From contig NZ_CAMHZD010000001.1 in NCBI RefSeq assembly GCF_946190065.1, forward strand, positions 62,001 to 126,000: DNA of 64,000 nt, read 5' to 3'. Position 1 is the first letter of the stretch. Every line of letters starts with the position of its first letter. Below are positions 30,206 through 38,550 of this stretch, in pieces. The notes under the pieces are model-generated. The model was given only the letters and a program-made list of their open reading frames with translations. It was not told where the DNA came from and did not search any database. Source of the stretch: Streptococcus mitis. Its GTDB lineage: Bacteria; Bacillota; Bacilli; Lactobacillales; Streptococcaceae. The translations under genes and the position numbers were made by a program.

Positions 30206-33200
30206 ATGAAATTCAGTAAAAAATATATAGCAGCTGGATCAGCTGTTATCGTGTCTTTGAGTCTATGTGCTTATGCATTAAATCAGCATCGCTCGCAGGA
30301 AAATAAGGACAATAATCGGGTCTCTTATGTGGATGGTAGTCAGTCAAGTCAGAAAACTGAAAATCTGACACCAGACCAGGTTAGCCAAAAAGAAGGAATT
30401 CAGGCTGAACAAATTGTTATCAAGATCACAGATCAGGGCTATGTGACTTCACACGGTGACCACTATCATTACTATAATGGGAAAGTTCCCTATGATGCCC
30501 TCTTTAGTGAAGAACTCTTGATGAAAGATCCAAACTACCAACTTAAAGAAACTGATATTGTCAATGAAGTTAAAGGTGGTTATATCATCAAGGTTGATGG
30601 TAAATATTATGTTTATCTGAAAGATTTAGCTCATGCTGATAATGTTCGAACCAAGGATGAAATCAACCGTCAAAAACAAGAACACATCAAAGATAATGAG
30701 AAGGTTAGCTCAGATGTTGCTGTAGCAAGATCTCAGGGACGCTATACGACAGATGATGGTTATGTCTTTAACCCAGCTGATATTATCGAAGATACTGGTG
30801 ATGCTTATATTGTTCCTCACGGTGGTCACTATCATTATATTCCAAAAAGTGATTTATCTGCTAGTGAGTTGGCAGCAGCAAAAGCTCATCTAGCGGGCAA
30901 AAATTCGCAACCGAGTCAGTTAAGTAATTCTTCAACAGCTAGTGATAATAATACTCAATCTTCAGTACAAGGATCAACTAGCAAGCCAGAAAGCAAAGTT
31001 GAAAATCTCCAAAGTCTATTGAAAGAACTCTATGATTCACCTAGCGACCAACGTTACAGTGAATCAGATGGCCTGGTCTTTGACCCTGCTAAGATTGTCA
31101 GTCGTACGGCAAATGGAGTTGCGATTCCGCACGGCGACCATTATCACTTTATTCCTTACAGCAAGCTCTCTGCTTTAGAAGAAAAGATTGCCAGAATGGT
31201 GCCTATCGGTGGAACTGGTTCTACAGTTTCTACAAATGAAAAACATAATGAAGTAGTGTCTAGTCTAGGAAGTTTTCCAAGTAATCCATCTACATTGAAT
31301 CATACTTCATTGACTTCTAATAAGGGAATTTCTGCAACATCTGATGGTTATATCTTTAATCCAAAAGATATCGTTGAAGAAACAGCTACAGCCTATATCG
31401 TCAGACACGGTGATCATTTCCATTACATTCCAAAATCGAGCCAAATTGGACATCCGACTCTTCCAAGCAATGGTCTAACAACACCTTCGCCATCTCTTTC
31501 AGTCAATCCTGGTGTTTCACATGAGGAACACGAAGAAGGTGGACACGGCTTTGATGCCAATCGTATTATTGCTGAAGATGAAGCAGGATTTATCATGAGT
31601 CACGGAGACCATAATCATTACTTCTTCAAGAAGGACTTGACTGCTGATCAAATCAAGGCAGCGCAAGACCACTTGAAAGGGGCAAATACAGCAACACCAA
31701 ATCCAGCTCATGATGACGATCACGATGAAGATCATCATGGCCACAAACATGATGAAGACCATGATCACGGTTTTGATGCCGATCGTGTCATCAGTGAGGA
31801 TGAACAAGGCTTTGTCATGAGTCACGGCGACCACAATCATTACTTCTTCAAGAAGGATTTGACAGCTGAGCAAATTAAGGCAGCAAAAGACCATTTAAAA
31901 ACACATCATGATGCAGAACCTGTAAAACCTCTTGCTAAAACGGTAGAGTCTTTTTCAAGAGATGCTAGCGATGAAGAAAAGATTGCTTACATTTCTAAGA
32001 CCTACGGCGTTCCACTTGAAGCTATTAGAATTTCAAACGGATTCTTTGTCTTTGGAAACCCAGACCAAGCCTACGATCCAACTCATATCCATCCATATGC
32101 TGTTCGTAAAGAACACGTTCGGATTCCTCTTCAAACTGGAAATCCAGAACTTGATTTCTTAAATGAACTCTATACTACTGCCTTACGTGATGGTGTATCT
32201 CCATATAGCTTGCAGGTAGAAAATGGCAGTTTTGTGATTCCTCATGGTGACCACAATCACTACATCAAGGTTCAAACTAAGGGCTATGAAGTAGCTTTGA
32301 AAAATAAAATTCCAGCTCTCCAATCCAACTATCAACCTGGAGCTTTTGATGAGAAGGAAGTTTTGGCAAAAGTAGATCAACTTCTAGCTGATAGCAGGAG
32401 TATCTATAAAGACAAGCCTATCGAACAAAGACAGATTGAGTTAGCTTTAGGTCAGTTTACTGAAAATATGAAAAAACTGGCAACTAACTCTACAGCAGGT
32501 TATCTTGCGACACTGGATCTCTTTGATAAGCAATATATCCATATTGATGAAAGTGTTAAACCTGTTGAAACAAGCGCTCTAGATAAGAAATATCAGGCCT
32601 TGATTGATAAAATCAATACACTGGATACAGACTCTTATGGCCTTCCTAAGAAAGATCTTCTTGTTCGTCTTCAAGAAGCTAAGTTAGCAAAAGATGAGGC
32701 TGCTTTAGCAGCGGTTGAATCACAACTTCAAGCCTTGCAAGACTTTAATGATCGAACAGGTGTTACAACTGTAGAATACATCAAGTATTTCTACGAACAC
32801 GTAAACGACGGTCGTTTAAATGATGAACTTCGAAACAAAGTGGCTCAGTTGACTTGGACCTTGTATCAATCTCAATCTTTCCTTAAGGCAGCAGAATTGA
32901 ACAGATTATTCCCAAGCATCTATCAGGCAAAACAAGAAGTGGAAGAAGCTTTGAAAGCTCAACCAACTACTGCTAAATCGACTCAGACAGTTCTAGATAC
33001 TGAAAAAGTAGATAACCAAACTGCCAAGACAGCTATTTATGGCTTCTTGAAAGAATTGTACGGAGACTTTATGCCTGAAGAACATGTCAATCATGTTAAC
33101 AAGGAGCAAGTAGAAAGTCTCTTGAACAAGGCAAATCAACTCTTGGAACAAATCCAAGAAGAAGGTATCAGACAATCCTTGGCAGAAGAAGTAGAAAATC

Positions 33201-33751
33201 TCAAAGCTGCTACAAATAAGGCTGATGCAGATTTGGATGAAGTAAACAGTCAGGTAAAAGATGTCTTGACTCGTATCGCTAGCGCCCTTCAACAAGAGAA
33301 GGAAAATGCAGAGCAAGATCCTCAGACACTTGTACTTTATCAAAAACTCTACGATATTCTCATGTCGCTTCACGCATATTTAGAAAACAATAAGGGTTCT
33401 GATGAAGACTTTGATAAGGTGGATGCATTACTAGATCAACTTTCTGCTAAGAGTAAAGATAAAGCTGCTTTACTTGAATTGACAAAAACTATCCTAGTCT
33501 TGAATCAAGAAATCAAGTCAAAAGCTAGCGCAAGTGAAGAAGCAACTCCAGCAACAAATGCTGAAGCAAATACTAATAAGACCAGTCCCGAAACTGAAGC
33601 TTCAACAGCTGCAGAATCAAATAGTGAAACTGCAAGCGATGAAAACAAAGCAAGCAACACAAGAGATTCTAAACCTGCTGAATCATCTTCAGAAAAGGAA
33701 ACAACAGAATCTACAACAAGTATTGGAAATCAAGAAAAACCAGCAGAATAA
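30206..33751 (+). CDS. Histidine-triad surface protein, PhtE/PhtB-like, enlarged
   Basis: A 1181-aa surface protein: signal peptide with lipobox-like LSLC (Cys 21) and seven HxxHxH motifs. The first 420 residues parallel PhtD. There follow two near-identical units of about 45 aa (FDANRIIAEDEAGF ... and FDADRVISEDEQGF ..., each with HGDHNHYFFKK; about 31545-31680 and 31770-31902), separated by a D/H-rich linker. The C-terminal half is helical, ending in an S/T/E-rich, highly charged tail. Position after phtD suggests PhtE, but the C-terminal half is unlike pneumococcal PhtE as I remember it, so no symbol is given. It has its own AdcR-controlled promoter. Confidence 0.85.
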   Translation: MKFSKKYIAAGSAVIVSLSLCAYALNQHRSQENKDNNRVSYVDGSQSSQKTENLTPDQVSQKEGIQAEQIVIKITDQGYVTSHGDHYHYYNGKVPYDALFSEELLMKDPNYQLKETDIVNEVKGGYIIKVDGKYYVYLKDLAHADNVRTKDEINRQKQEHIKDNEKVSSDVAVARSQGRYTTDDGYVFNPADIIEDTGDAYIVPHGGHYHYIPKSDLSASELAAAKAHLAGKNSQPSQLSNSSTASDNNTQSSVQGSTSKPESKVENLQSLLKELYDSPSDQRYSESDGLVFDPAKIVSRTANGVAIPHGDHYHFIPYSKLSALEEKIARMVPIGGTGSTVSTNEKHNEVVSSLGSFPSNPSTLNHTSLTSNKGISATSDGYIFNPKDIVEETATAYIVRHGDHFHYIPKSSQIGHPTLPSNGLTTPSPSLSVNPGVSHEEHEEGGHGFDANRIIAEDEAGFIMSHGDHNHYFFKKDLTADQIKAAQDHLKGANTATPNPAHDDDHDEDHHGHKHDEDHDHGFDADRVISEDEQGFVMSHGDHNHYFFKKDLTAEQIKAAKDHLKTHHDAEPVKPLAKTVESFSRDASDEEKIAYISKTYGVPLEAIRISNGFFVFGNPDQAYDPTHIHPYAVRKEHVRIPLQTGNPELDFLNELYTTALRDGVSPYSLQVENGSFVIPHGDHNHYIKVQTKGYEVALKNKIPALQSNYQPGAFDEKEVLAKVDQLLADSRSIYKDKPIEQRQIELALGQFTENMKKLATNSTAGYLATLDLFDKQYIHIDESVKPVETSALDKKYQALIDKINTLDTDSYGLPKKDLLVRLQEAKLAKDEAALAAVESQLQALQDFNDRTGVTTVEYIKYFYEHVNDGRLNDELRNKVAQLTWTLYQSQSFLKAAELNRLFPSIYQAKQEVEEALKAQPTTAKSTQTVLDTEKVDNQTAKTAIYGFLKELYGDFMPEEHVNHVNKEQVESLLNKANQLLEQIQEEGIRQSLAEEVENLKAATNKADADLDEVNSQVKDVLTRIASALQQEKENAEQDPQTLVLYQKLYDILMSLHAYLENNKGSDEDFDKVDALLDQLSAKSKDKAALLELTKTILVLNQEIKSKASASEEATPATNAEANTNKTSPETEASTAAESNSETASDENKASNTRDSKPAESSSEKETTESTTSIGNQEKPAE

Positions 33752-33753
33752 AA

Positions 33754-33791
33754 AGAAAGGCGAAGTAGCTAAGCTACCTCGTCTTTTTATT
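33754..33791. terminator. Bidirectional terminator between the pht gene and pepT
   Basis: AAAGGCGAAGTAGCT and AGCTACCTCGTCTTT arms (minor mismatch) with T runs on both strands. It serves two convergent genes. Confidence 0.75.
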
Positions 33792-35010
33792 CTTTATAAG
33801 CTACTATACCAATGATGGTATCAACTGCACGTTCCATAGTCTGAAGGCTGACGTATTCAAAACGTCCATGCATATTTTCTCCACCCGCAAAGATATTAGG
33901 AGTTGGGATTCCCATAAAGGAAATCTTAGAGCCGTCTGTCCCTCCACGGATTGGTTCGATTATAGGAGTGATACCCAGATCTTCCATAACGGCTTTAGCA
34001 ATGGTAATTGGAGTCATATCTTTTTCAATGACTTCTTTCATATTGTAGTACTGGTCTGTCAAGTTTAGGCTGACACGGTCGCTACCAAGTTCTTGATTCA
34101 TCTTATCAGCGATAGACTGCATAGCTGCTTTACGAGCTTCAAAGGCATCTTTTTCAAAATCACGAATGATGTAGCTTGCACGCGCCTCCTCGACACTACC
34201 TGTCACATCCATAAGATGGTAGAAGCCTTGGTAACCCTCTGTCAGTTCAGGACGGTCAGTTTCAGGGAGTTGATTATGGAAATCAATTGCTAATTGCAGA
34301 GCATTTACCATCTGTCCCTTTGCAGTACCAGGGTGGACATTACGTCCTTGGAAATGCAATTCAGCCCCAGCTGCTGAGAAAGTTTCGTACTGAAGTTCTC
34401 CTAGTGGGCCTCCATCAACAGTATAGGCAAAATCCACATCGAAATCTTCTGCATCAAATTTATTGGCACCAACACCGATTTCTTCATCTGGACCAAAACC
34501 AACACGAATCTCACAGTGCTTGATTTCAGGATGGGCAGTCAGATATTCAATAGCAGTCATAATTTCAGCAATCCCTGACTTGTCATCAGCACCTAGTAAG
34601 GTTGTTCCATCGGTTGTGATGAGCGTTTGTCCTGGATATTTCTCTAGACTCTTAAAGTCAGCTGGATCGAGTTTGAAACCAGAATTTCCAAGTTCAATCA
34701 CACCACCATCGTAGTTTTCAATTACCTGTGGCTTGACTCCTTCGGCATTAAAATCAGCAGTATCCATGTGGGAGATGAAGCCAATCTTACGTGTTAAAGA
34801 TGGATCATTGGCTGGCAAGGTTCCAATTGCAAAACCATTTGGTAGATAATAAACATTTTGTAATCCAACACGTTTCATTTCAGGGATAAGAACATTGGTT
34901 GCGAAGTCAACCTGACTCTGTGTACTTGGAGTAGTAGTAGAGTGTTCATCAGAGCGCGTGTTGACCTTAACGTAGGTCAAGAAGCGGTCCAAGAGATTGG
35001 GGTAAGTCAT
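33787..35010 (-). CDS. pepT: Peptidase T (tripeptidase)
   Basis: Cytosolic M20-family zinc aminopeptidase that cleaves the N-terminal residue of tripeptides. The 407-aa protein has the metal-binding blocks [32 protein letters not shown] and a C-terminal [26 protein letters not shown]. The AAGGAG site lies 8 nt before the ATG. It is a single-gene unit, convergent with the pht gene and divergent from hemH. Confidence 0.96.
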   Translation of the reverse strand: MTYPNLLDRFLTYVKVNTRSDEHSTTTPSTQSQVDFATNVLIPEMKRVGLQNVYYLPNGFAIGTLPANDPSLTRKIGFISHMDTADFNAEGVKPQVIENYDGGVIELGNSGFKLDPADFKSLEKYPGQTLITTDGTTLLGADDKSGIAEIMTAIEYLTAHPEIKHCEIRVGFGPDEEIGVGANKFDAEDFDVDFAYTVDGGPLGELQYETFSAAGAELHFQGRNVHPGTAKGQMVNALQLAIDFHNQLPETDRPELTEGYQGFYHLMDVTGSVEEARASYIIRDFEKDAFEARKAAMQSIADKMNQELGSDRVSLNLTDQYYNMKEVIEKDMTPITIAKAVMEDLGITPIIEPIRGGTDGSKISFMGIPTPNIFAGGENMHGRFEYVSLQTMERAVDTIIGIVAYKE

Positions 35011-35163
35011 AAAAAACTCCTTTTGAATTCATTTTTTCCATTGTATCATAGAAAGAAAAGAAAAACAAAAGACAGAAGTTAGAGAAATTCGCTATGTTGG
35101 CGTTTACTTATTAATGGATAAATGATAAAATAAACTTGATAAAAATATCACAAGGAAGCGATT

Positions 35164-36258
35164 ATGAAAAAAGCAATTTTAATGATGACTTTCGGTTCAC
35201 CAGAAGAGATTACCTTTGAAGGTGTGGCTGATTTTTTCACAAATATTCGTCGTGGAGTGAGACCTCAAGACCACGAGATTCAAACACTCTATGATAATTA
35301 TGTACTTATTGGAGGTACGCCTCTGCAAAGAATTACCCGTGAAGAGGTTGCCTTAGTAGAAGCTAGACTGGGGAATGAGTATAGTGTTTATTTTGCTAAT
35401 AAGTTTTCTAGACCTTTTATCCCAGATGTGATTGGTCAGATGGAAGCAGACGGAATCGAGCAGTGTATTTGCTTGATTTTGGAGCCCCATTATTCTTTCT
35501 ACTCTGTCATGGGCTATGAAAAATTTTTAGAAAGCAAACAAATTAAATTTTTAGTCATTAAGGACTGGTATCAAGAAAAAGCGCTATTAAAATATTGGGC
35601 AGATGAAATTGCTAAGATTTTAAAAGAAGAAGTAAAGCAGGATAGATTTAAAGTCATCTTTTCAGCCCATAGTGTGCCCATTTTTGCCTTAGATTTTGGT
35701 GATCCTTATATCGACCAAATTTTTGAAAATAGCAAGTTAGTTGCTGAAAAACTAGGTTTGAGTTCCGAGCAATATACAAATACCTGGCAAAGTGAGAGTG
35801 ATATCGGGATTCCATGGATTAAGCCAGATGTCTTGGAGTATCTTAGAGAACAGAAAGAGCATCCAGACCATTATATTTTTGTTCCTATCAGTTTCATCAG
35901 TGAGCACATTGAAGTCTTGTTTGATAATGATGTGGAATGTTATGACTTATGTCAGGAATTGGGGGTCAACTACCATCGTCCACCAATGCCGAATACGGAT
36001 TCTCGTTTGATTGATGCCTTGGTCAATACAGTCAGAGCCAATGAACATCAAGAATTTAAGGAATTTCTCCCAGAAGAAGAAACCTTTGATGAATTAGTTC
36101 CTTCAGATGAGACGAAAAATATCTTAGCTGAATCTCAAGATTTACAAATGCCGGAATTTGTAAAAAAATTGATTGAGAAAAAAGGTCGTGAAAATGTTAA
36201 GATGCCTTATCTTATCAAGAAAATGCTTGAGAAAGCAGGTAAGTTACCGAAAGAGTAA
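35164..36258 (+). CDS. hemH: Ferrochelatase family protein
   Basis: A 364-aa protein of the HemH/CpfC family, which inserts iron into a porphyrin. It begins [15 protein letters not shown] and carries the HSVP motif with the active-site His ([16 protein letters not shown]) and [15 protein letters not shown]. Streptococci lack the rest of haem synthesis, and none of it is in this window, so the substrate would have to be scavenged or the enzyme may work in reverse or on another tetrapyrrole. A CAAGGAAG site precedes the ATG. The tail of about 60 residues is charged. Confidence 0.9.
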   Translation: MKKAILMMTFGSPEEITFEGVADFFTNIRRGVRPQDHEIQTLYDNYVLIGGTPLQRITREEVALVEARLGNEYSVYFANKFSRPFIPDVIGQMEADGIEQCICLILEPHYSFYSVMGYEKFLESKQIKFLVIKDWYQEKALLKYWADEIAKILKEEVKQDRFKVIFSAHSVPIFALDFGDPYIDQIFENSKLVAEKLGLSSEQYTNTWQSESDIGIPWIKPDVLEYLREQKEHPDHYIFVPISFISEHIEVLFDNDVECYDLCQELGVNYHRPPMPNTDSRLIDALVNTVRANEHQEFKEFLPEEETFDELVPSDETKNILAESQDLQMPEFVKKLIEKKGRENVKMPYLIKKMLEKAGKLPKE

Positions 36259-36261
36259 AGA

Positions 36262-36296
36262 AAAAAGGATTTAGCTTTGTGCTAGATCCTTTTAAT
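36262..36296. terminator. Bidirectional terminator between hemH and mscL
   Basis: AAAAGGAT-TAGC and GCTA-ATCCTTTT arms around a short loop, between convergent genes. Confidence 0.75.
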
Positions 36297-36299
36297 TGA

Positions 36300-36683
36300 T
36301 TATTTTTTCTCAAGAAGAGCTTTGATTTCTTGAAGTACTTCCAACTCAGTTGGACCAGCTGGAGCTTCCTCAGCAGCTTCTTTCTTACTAAGGCTTTGAG
36401 CTTTTTCAATTCCTTTGATAACGAAGAAGAGAACAGTACCGATAACTAGGAAGTTGATAACAGCGCTCAAGAAGCTACCATAACCAACACCATTCCATGA
36501 AAGTTCAGCGATACGCTCAACTTTAGCAGCTTTCAAGGCTGGGTTCAAAATAAGTGGAGTGATGATGTCGTTAACAAGTGATGTAACGATTGCACCAAAA
36601 GCAGAGGCAATGATCACACCGACAGCAAGGTCAACAACATTACCACGAAGCAAAAATGCTTTAAGATCTTTTAACATTTTCAT
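36300..36683 (-). CDS. mscL: Large-conductance mechanosensitive channel MscL
   Basis: A 127-aa channel that opens under membrane tension to release solutes in hypo-osmotic shock. N-terminal FLLRGNVVDLAVGVIIASAFGAIV is the pore-lining TM1; TM2 is the stretch after YGSFLSAVINFLVIGTVLFF; a charged C-terminal helix follows. Pentameric inner-membrane protein. An AAAGGAAA site precedes the ATG. It lies downstream of gtrA on the same strand with a short AT-rich gap. Confidence 0.96.
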   Translation of the reverse strand: MKMLKDLKAFLLRGNVVDLAVGVIIASAFGAIVTSLVNDIITPLILNPALKAAKVERIAELSWNGVGYGSFLSAVINFLVIGTVLFFVIKGIEKAQSLSKKEAAEEAPAGPTELEVLQEIKALLEKK

Positions 36684-36742
36684 AATTTCCTTTCAAAAAT
36701 TTTTTACACTTAATTATATATTAATTAAGAAGTTCTGGCAAG

Positions 36743-37195
36743 CTATATGCTTAAATTCTTTCTTATTTTTTTAAAAATAAATACCTTACTAAAAATGTAA
36801 TTGAGGATAATTATCAAAAATTGTGAAATAACTGTTTCAATACTATTCACCTTGTCAATATTATTATTTACAAATTGTCCGATAATATTAGGAAACTGTG
36901 TTACAAATAGAAAAGTTAAAATCAAATCTAAAAGAAAAGTAGAAAGGCGTGCTAGAGTAAATTTCATTAAACGGATTGACCAATTTTTCCTAGCTTGCTT
37001 GAATACAATTGTATCGTTTGTAATAAATGCAAACAGAATTCCGATAATATTTGCGAATCCAGTAGCAAGGAGCTCTCTATTAGTTAGTTGATAAATGACT
37101 AATCTGGATAGGATAGAAACAAGAGTAGTGGCTATTCCAAAAAAGAGATAGAGTAAAAGCTCATTTTTCACGAGACTTTGAATACGTTTTTTCAT
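36743..37195 (-). CDS. GtrA-family membrane protein
   Basis: A 150-aa protein with four hydrophobic segments (beginning ELLLYLFFGIATTLVSILSR), matching the GtrA/DPMS family. Members act in transfer of lipid-linked sugars for cell-surface glycans or teichoic acid decoration, usually beside a glycosyltransferase; none is adjacent here. The ATG sits exactly 6 nt after an extended -10 box, with no ribosome-binding site, so the mRNA should be leaderless. It is divergent from queT. Confidence 0.82.
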   Translation of the reverse strand: MKKRIQSLVKNELLLYLFFGIATTLVSILSRLVIYQLTNRELLATGFANIIGILFAFITNDTIVFKQARKNWSIRLMKFTLARLSTFLLDLILTFLFVTQFPNIIGQFVNNNIDKVNSIETVISQFLIIILNYIFSKVFIFKKIRKNLSI

Positions 37196-37201
37196 GTTTT
37201 T

Positions 37202-37234
37202 AGTATAGCATAAAGCAGTCTATTGTGCTATACT
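37202..37234. promoter_or_regulatory. Divergent back-to-back extended -10 promoters (gtrA-like / queT)
   Basis: TAGTATAGCA and TGCTATACTA form a perfect 10-bp inverted repeat with a 15-bp spacer. Each arm contains an extended -10 box TGC-TATACT: 37210-37202 on the minus strand for the GtrA-family gene and 37226-37234 on the plus strand for queT. Neither has a recognisable -35. Confidence 0.65.
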
Positions 37235-37256
37235 AGTAAGGTTGATTCAATCAACC

Positions 37257-37314
37257 CTTGGTGCTTAGCTTCTTTCACCAAGCATATTACACGCGGGTAA
37301 CCGCCAAAGGAGAA
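37257..37314 (+). promoter_or_regulatory. preQ1-II riboswitch
   Basis: This 58-nt leader ends 3 nt before the queT ATG and matches the streptococcal preQ1 class II (COG4708) aptamer. CTTGGTG pairs with CACCAAG, CGCGG with CCGC, and the pseudoknot strand overlaps the AAAGGAGA ribosome-binding site. Ligand binding hides the ribosome-binding site, shutting off translation of the queuosine precursor transporter. Confidence 0.9.
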
Positions 37315-37317
37315 AAG

Positions 37318-37827
37318 ATGAAAAAATTAACTATTCGTGATGTTGCAGATATTGCAATTGTTGCTGCTATCTATGTCGTTTTGACTGTCACACCACCCCT
37401 AAATGCCATTAGCTACGGTGCTTATCAGTTCCGTATTTCAGAAATGATGAACTTTATGGCTTTTTACAATCCCAAGTACATCATCGGAGTTACCATTGGC
37501 TGTATGATTGCTAATTTCTTTAGCTTCGGACTGCTAGATGTTTTTGTTGGTGGTGGATCAACCTTGGTATTCCTCAGTCTAGGTGTTTGGCTTTTTGCAA
37601 AATACAGCAAGGATTATCTCTTTAACGGATTGATTCGAAAAGATCATTTCTTCTTTTCAATCCTATTTTCAATTTCCATGTTCACCATCGCTGCCGAGTT
37701 GAATATCGTATCGCAATTACCATTTTTCCTTACTTGGTTTACAACAGGAATTGGTGAATTTGCCTCATTAATTGTTGGAGCGATTATTATCGGTAAAATT
37801 GGTCGTCGAATCGATTTAAGCAAATAG
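37318..37827 (+). CDS. queT: Queuosine precursor ECF transporter substrate protein QueT
   Basis: A 169-aa integral membrane S-component (about five to six helices; DVADIAIVAAIYVVLTVTPP start and ISYGAYQFRISEMMNFMAFY) of the QueT/COG4708 family. With the shared ECF module encoded elsewhere it imports preQ1 or another queuosine precursor for tRNA modification. Assignment is reinforced by the preQ1-II riboswitch that carries its ribosome-binding site. The ATG at 37318 is chosen; the longer in-frame start at 37258 lies inside the aptamer. Confidence 0.93.
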   Translation: MKKLTIRDVADIAIVAAIYVVLTVTPPLNAISYGAYQFRISEMMNFMAFYNPKYIIGVTIGCMIANFFSFGLLDVFVGGGSTLVFLSLGVWLFAKYSKDYLFNGLIRKDHFFFSILFSISMFTIAAELNIVSQLPFFLTWFTTGIGEFASLIVGAIIIGKIGRRIDLSK

Positions 37828-37835
37828 AAGAAGAT

Positions 37836-37864
37836 AAGCTAGGCAACTCTGATCTGGCTTTTTC
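37836..37864 (+). terminator. Terminator of queT
   Basis: AAGCTAG and CTGGCTT arms (one wobble pair), then TTTTT. Confidence 0.65.
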
Positions 37865-37887
37865 TTATGCAAAATTTCTAAGGAAAC

Positions 37888-37916
37888 TTGACAAGTTTTT
37901 CTAACTATAGTATACT
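37888..37916 (+). promoter_or_regulatory. Promoter of tRNA-Thr
   Basis: Consensus TTGACA (37888-37893), 17-nt spacer, TATACT (37911-37916), ending 10 nt before the tRNA. Confidence 0.8.
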
Positions 37917-37926
37917 CTTTAAGTAA

Positions 37927-37999
37927 GCTGATTTAGCTCAGTTGGCAGAGCGCATCCATGGTAAGGATGAGGTCGCCGGTTCAATCCCGGCAATTAGCA
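37927..37999 (+). tRNA. tRNA-Thr (GGT anticodon)
   Basis: A 73-nt cloverleaf. Acceptor GCTGATT/AATTAGC (one G-T), D-arm GCTCAGTTGGCAGAGC, anticodon stem CATCC/GGATG with loop ATGGTAA so the anticodon is GGT (threonine codons ACC/ACT), T-arm GCCGG-TTCAATC-CCGGC, discriminator A. CCA is not encoded. A terminator and a paired repeat follow its 3' end. Confidence 0.95.
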
Positions 38000-38015
38000 T
38001 GAAATAGACAGAAAA

Positions 38016-38039
38016 GCCCTTGATTTACAAGGGTTTTTG
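38016..38039 (+). terminator. Terminator of tRNA-Thr
   Basis: CCCTTG/CAAGGG stem with a 5-nt loop, then TTTTT. Confidence 0.8.
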
Positions 38040-38046
38040 TTATGTC

Positions 38047-38063
38047 TGCCCCAAATCTGCCCC
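38047..38063 (-). repeat. Paired G-rich direct repeat, 11-bp period (tRNA-Thr copy)
   Basis: TGCCCC at 38047-38052 and 38058-38063 on the plus strand (GGGGCA on the minus strand), 11 bp apart, just after the tRNA terminator. It has the same spacing as the eno and hup copies, with inverted orientation. Confidence 0.55.
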
Positions 38064-38109
38064 AAATTTTTCAAAGATATTTCTTATGCACCTGTGTAAA
38101 TGAAATTAA

Positions 38110-38260
38110 TACTTAATGAAAATCAAAGAGCAAACTAGGAAGCTAGCCGCAGATTGCTCAAAGCACTGCTTTGAGGTTGTAGATAAGACTGACGAAGTCA
38201 GTAACTATACATACGGTAAGGCGACTCTGACGAAGTTTGAAGAGATTTTCGAAGAGTATA
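38110..38260 (+). repeat. BOX element (boxA-boxB-boxC), plus orientation
   Basis: About 150 bp: boxA from AATGAAAATCAAAGAGCAAA, boxB with AAGACTGACGAAGTCAGT, boxC ending GAAGAGATTTTCGAAGAGT. It contains the sequence context used by BOX-PCR typing primers (ACGGTAAGGCGACTCTGACG here). It is the reverse complement of the copy at 25650. A 69-codon open frame across it is not a gene. Confidence 0.9.
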
Positions 38261-38274
38261 AAGAGTTTCGTCTG

Positions 38275-38303
38275 TTGACAAAAGTGATTCTCTTTAGTAG
38301 AAT
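38275..38303 (+). promoter_or_regulatory. Promoter of the asd RNA
   Basis: TTGACA (38275-38280), 17-nt spacer, TAGAAT (38298-38303), just beyond the BOX element. Confidence 0.75.
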
Positions 38304-38309
38304 AGTAGA

Positions 38310-38454
38310 TGCGATGAGTCGATAGGTAGTCTTCGGACTACTATTGAGCATAAGGAGGTCATAACGCAGGAGCGGACCTTGATGAGTTGTGTGAACCTGC
38401 TCATCACATGAAGATGCCTCTTAGTCCCTAGTCTAGCGACTGGGGATTTTTATT
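38310..38454 (+). ncRNA. asd RNA motif (structured non-coding RNA)
   Basis: About 145 nt from the predicted start to an intrinsic terminator. I recognise the 'asd' conserved RNA of streptococci and relatives, found upstream of asd; in S. pyogenes a small transcript has been detected for it. Visible helices: GTAGTC-TTCG-GACTAC (38326-38341), AGGTC/GACCT (38356-38379), GATGAG/CTCATC (38381-38405), and the terminator TCCCTAGTC/GACTGGGGA followed by TTTTT. Because it has its own terminator and asd has its own promoter, it is either a free small RNA or an attenuator. Confidence 0.85.
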
Positions 38455-38477
38455 TTCCAAAAAATGATGAAAAAGCT

Positions 38478-38505
38478 TTGCAATTCATGGAAAAAGTAGT
38501 ATAAT
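38478..38505 (+). promoter_or_regulatory. asd promoter
   Basis: TTGCAA (38478-38483), 16-nt spacer, consensus TATAAT (38500-38505), 45 nt before the asd start. Confidence 0.7.
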
Positions 38506-38550
38506 ACTTCTATTATAGAAATTTTTAGAAAATTCCGAAAGAGGTTATTT

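Noticed and set aside
31517-31894. 125-codon antisense frame in the second pht gene
   Set aside because: V/I/M-rich reverse reading of HGD/HED-rich codons; typical shadow of His/Asp repeats.
33534-33815. 93-codon frame at the end of the second pht gene
   Set aside because: Lysine/glutamine-rich out-of-frame reading of the S/T/E-rich tail.
37258-37317. N-terminal extension of queT from 37258
   Set aside because: This stretch is the preQ1-II aptamer; the ribosome-binding site and family N-terminus indicate 37318.
38116-38325. 69-codon open frame (MKIKEQTRKLAADC...)
   Set aside because: It is a translation of the BOX repeat and the asd RNA promoter; no ribosome-binding site, no protein family.
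38275-38454. Lysine (L-box) riboswitch upstream of asd/dapA
   Set aside because: The pathway fits, but I could not find the lysine aptamer's conserved junction; the sequence matches the asd RNA motif instead.
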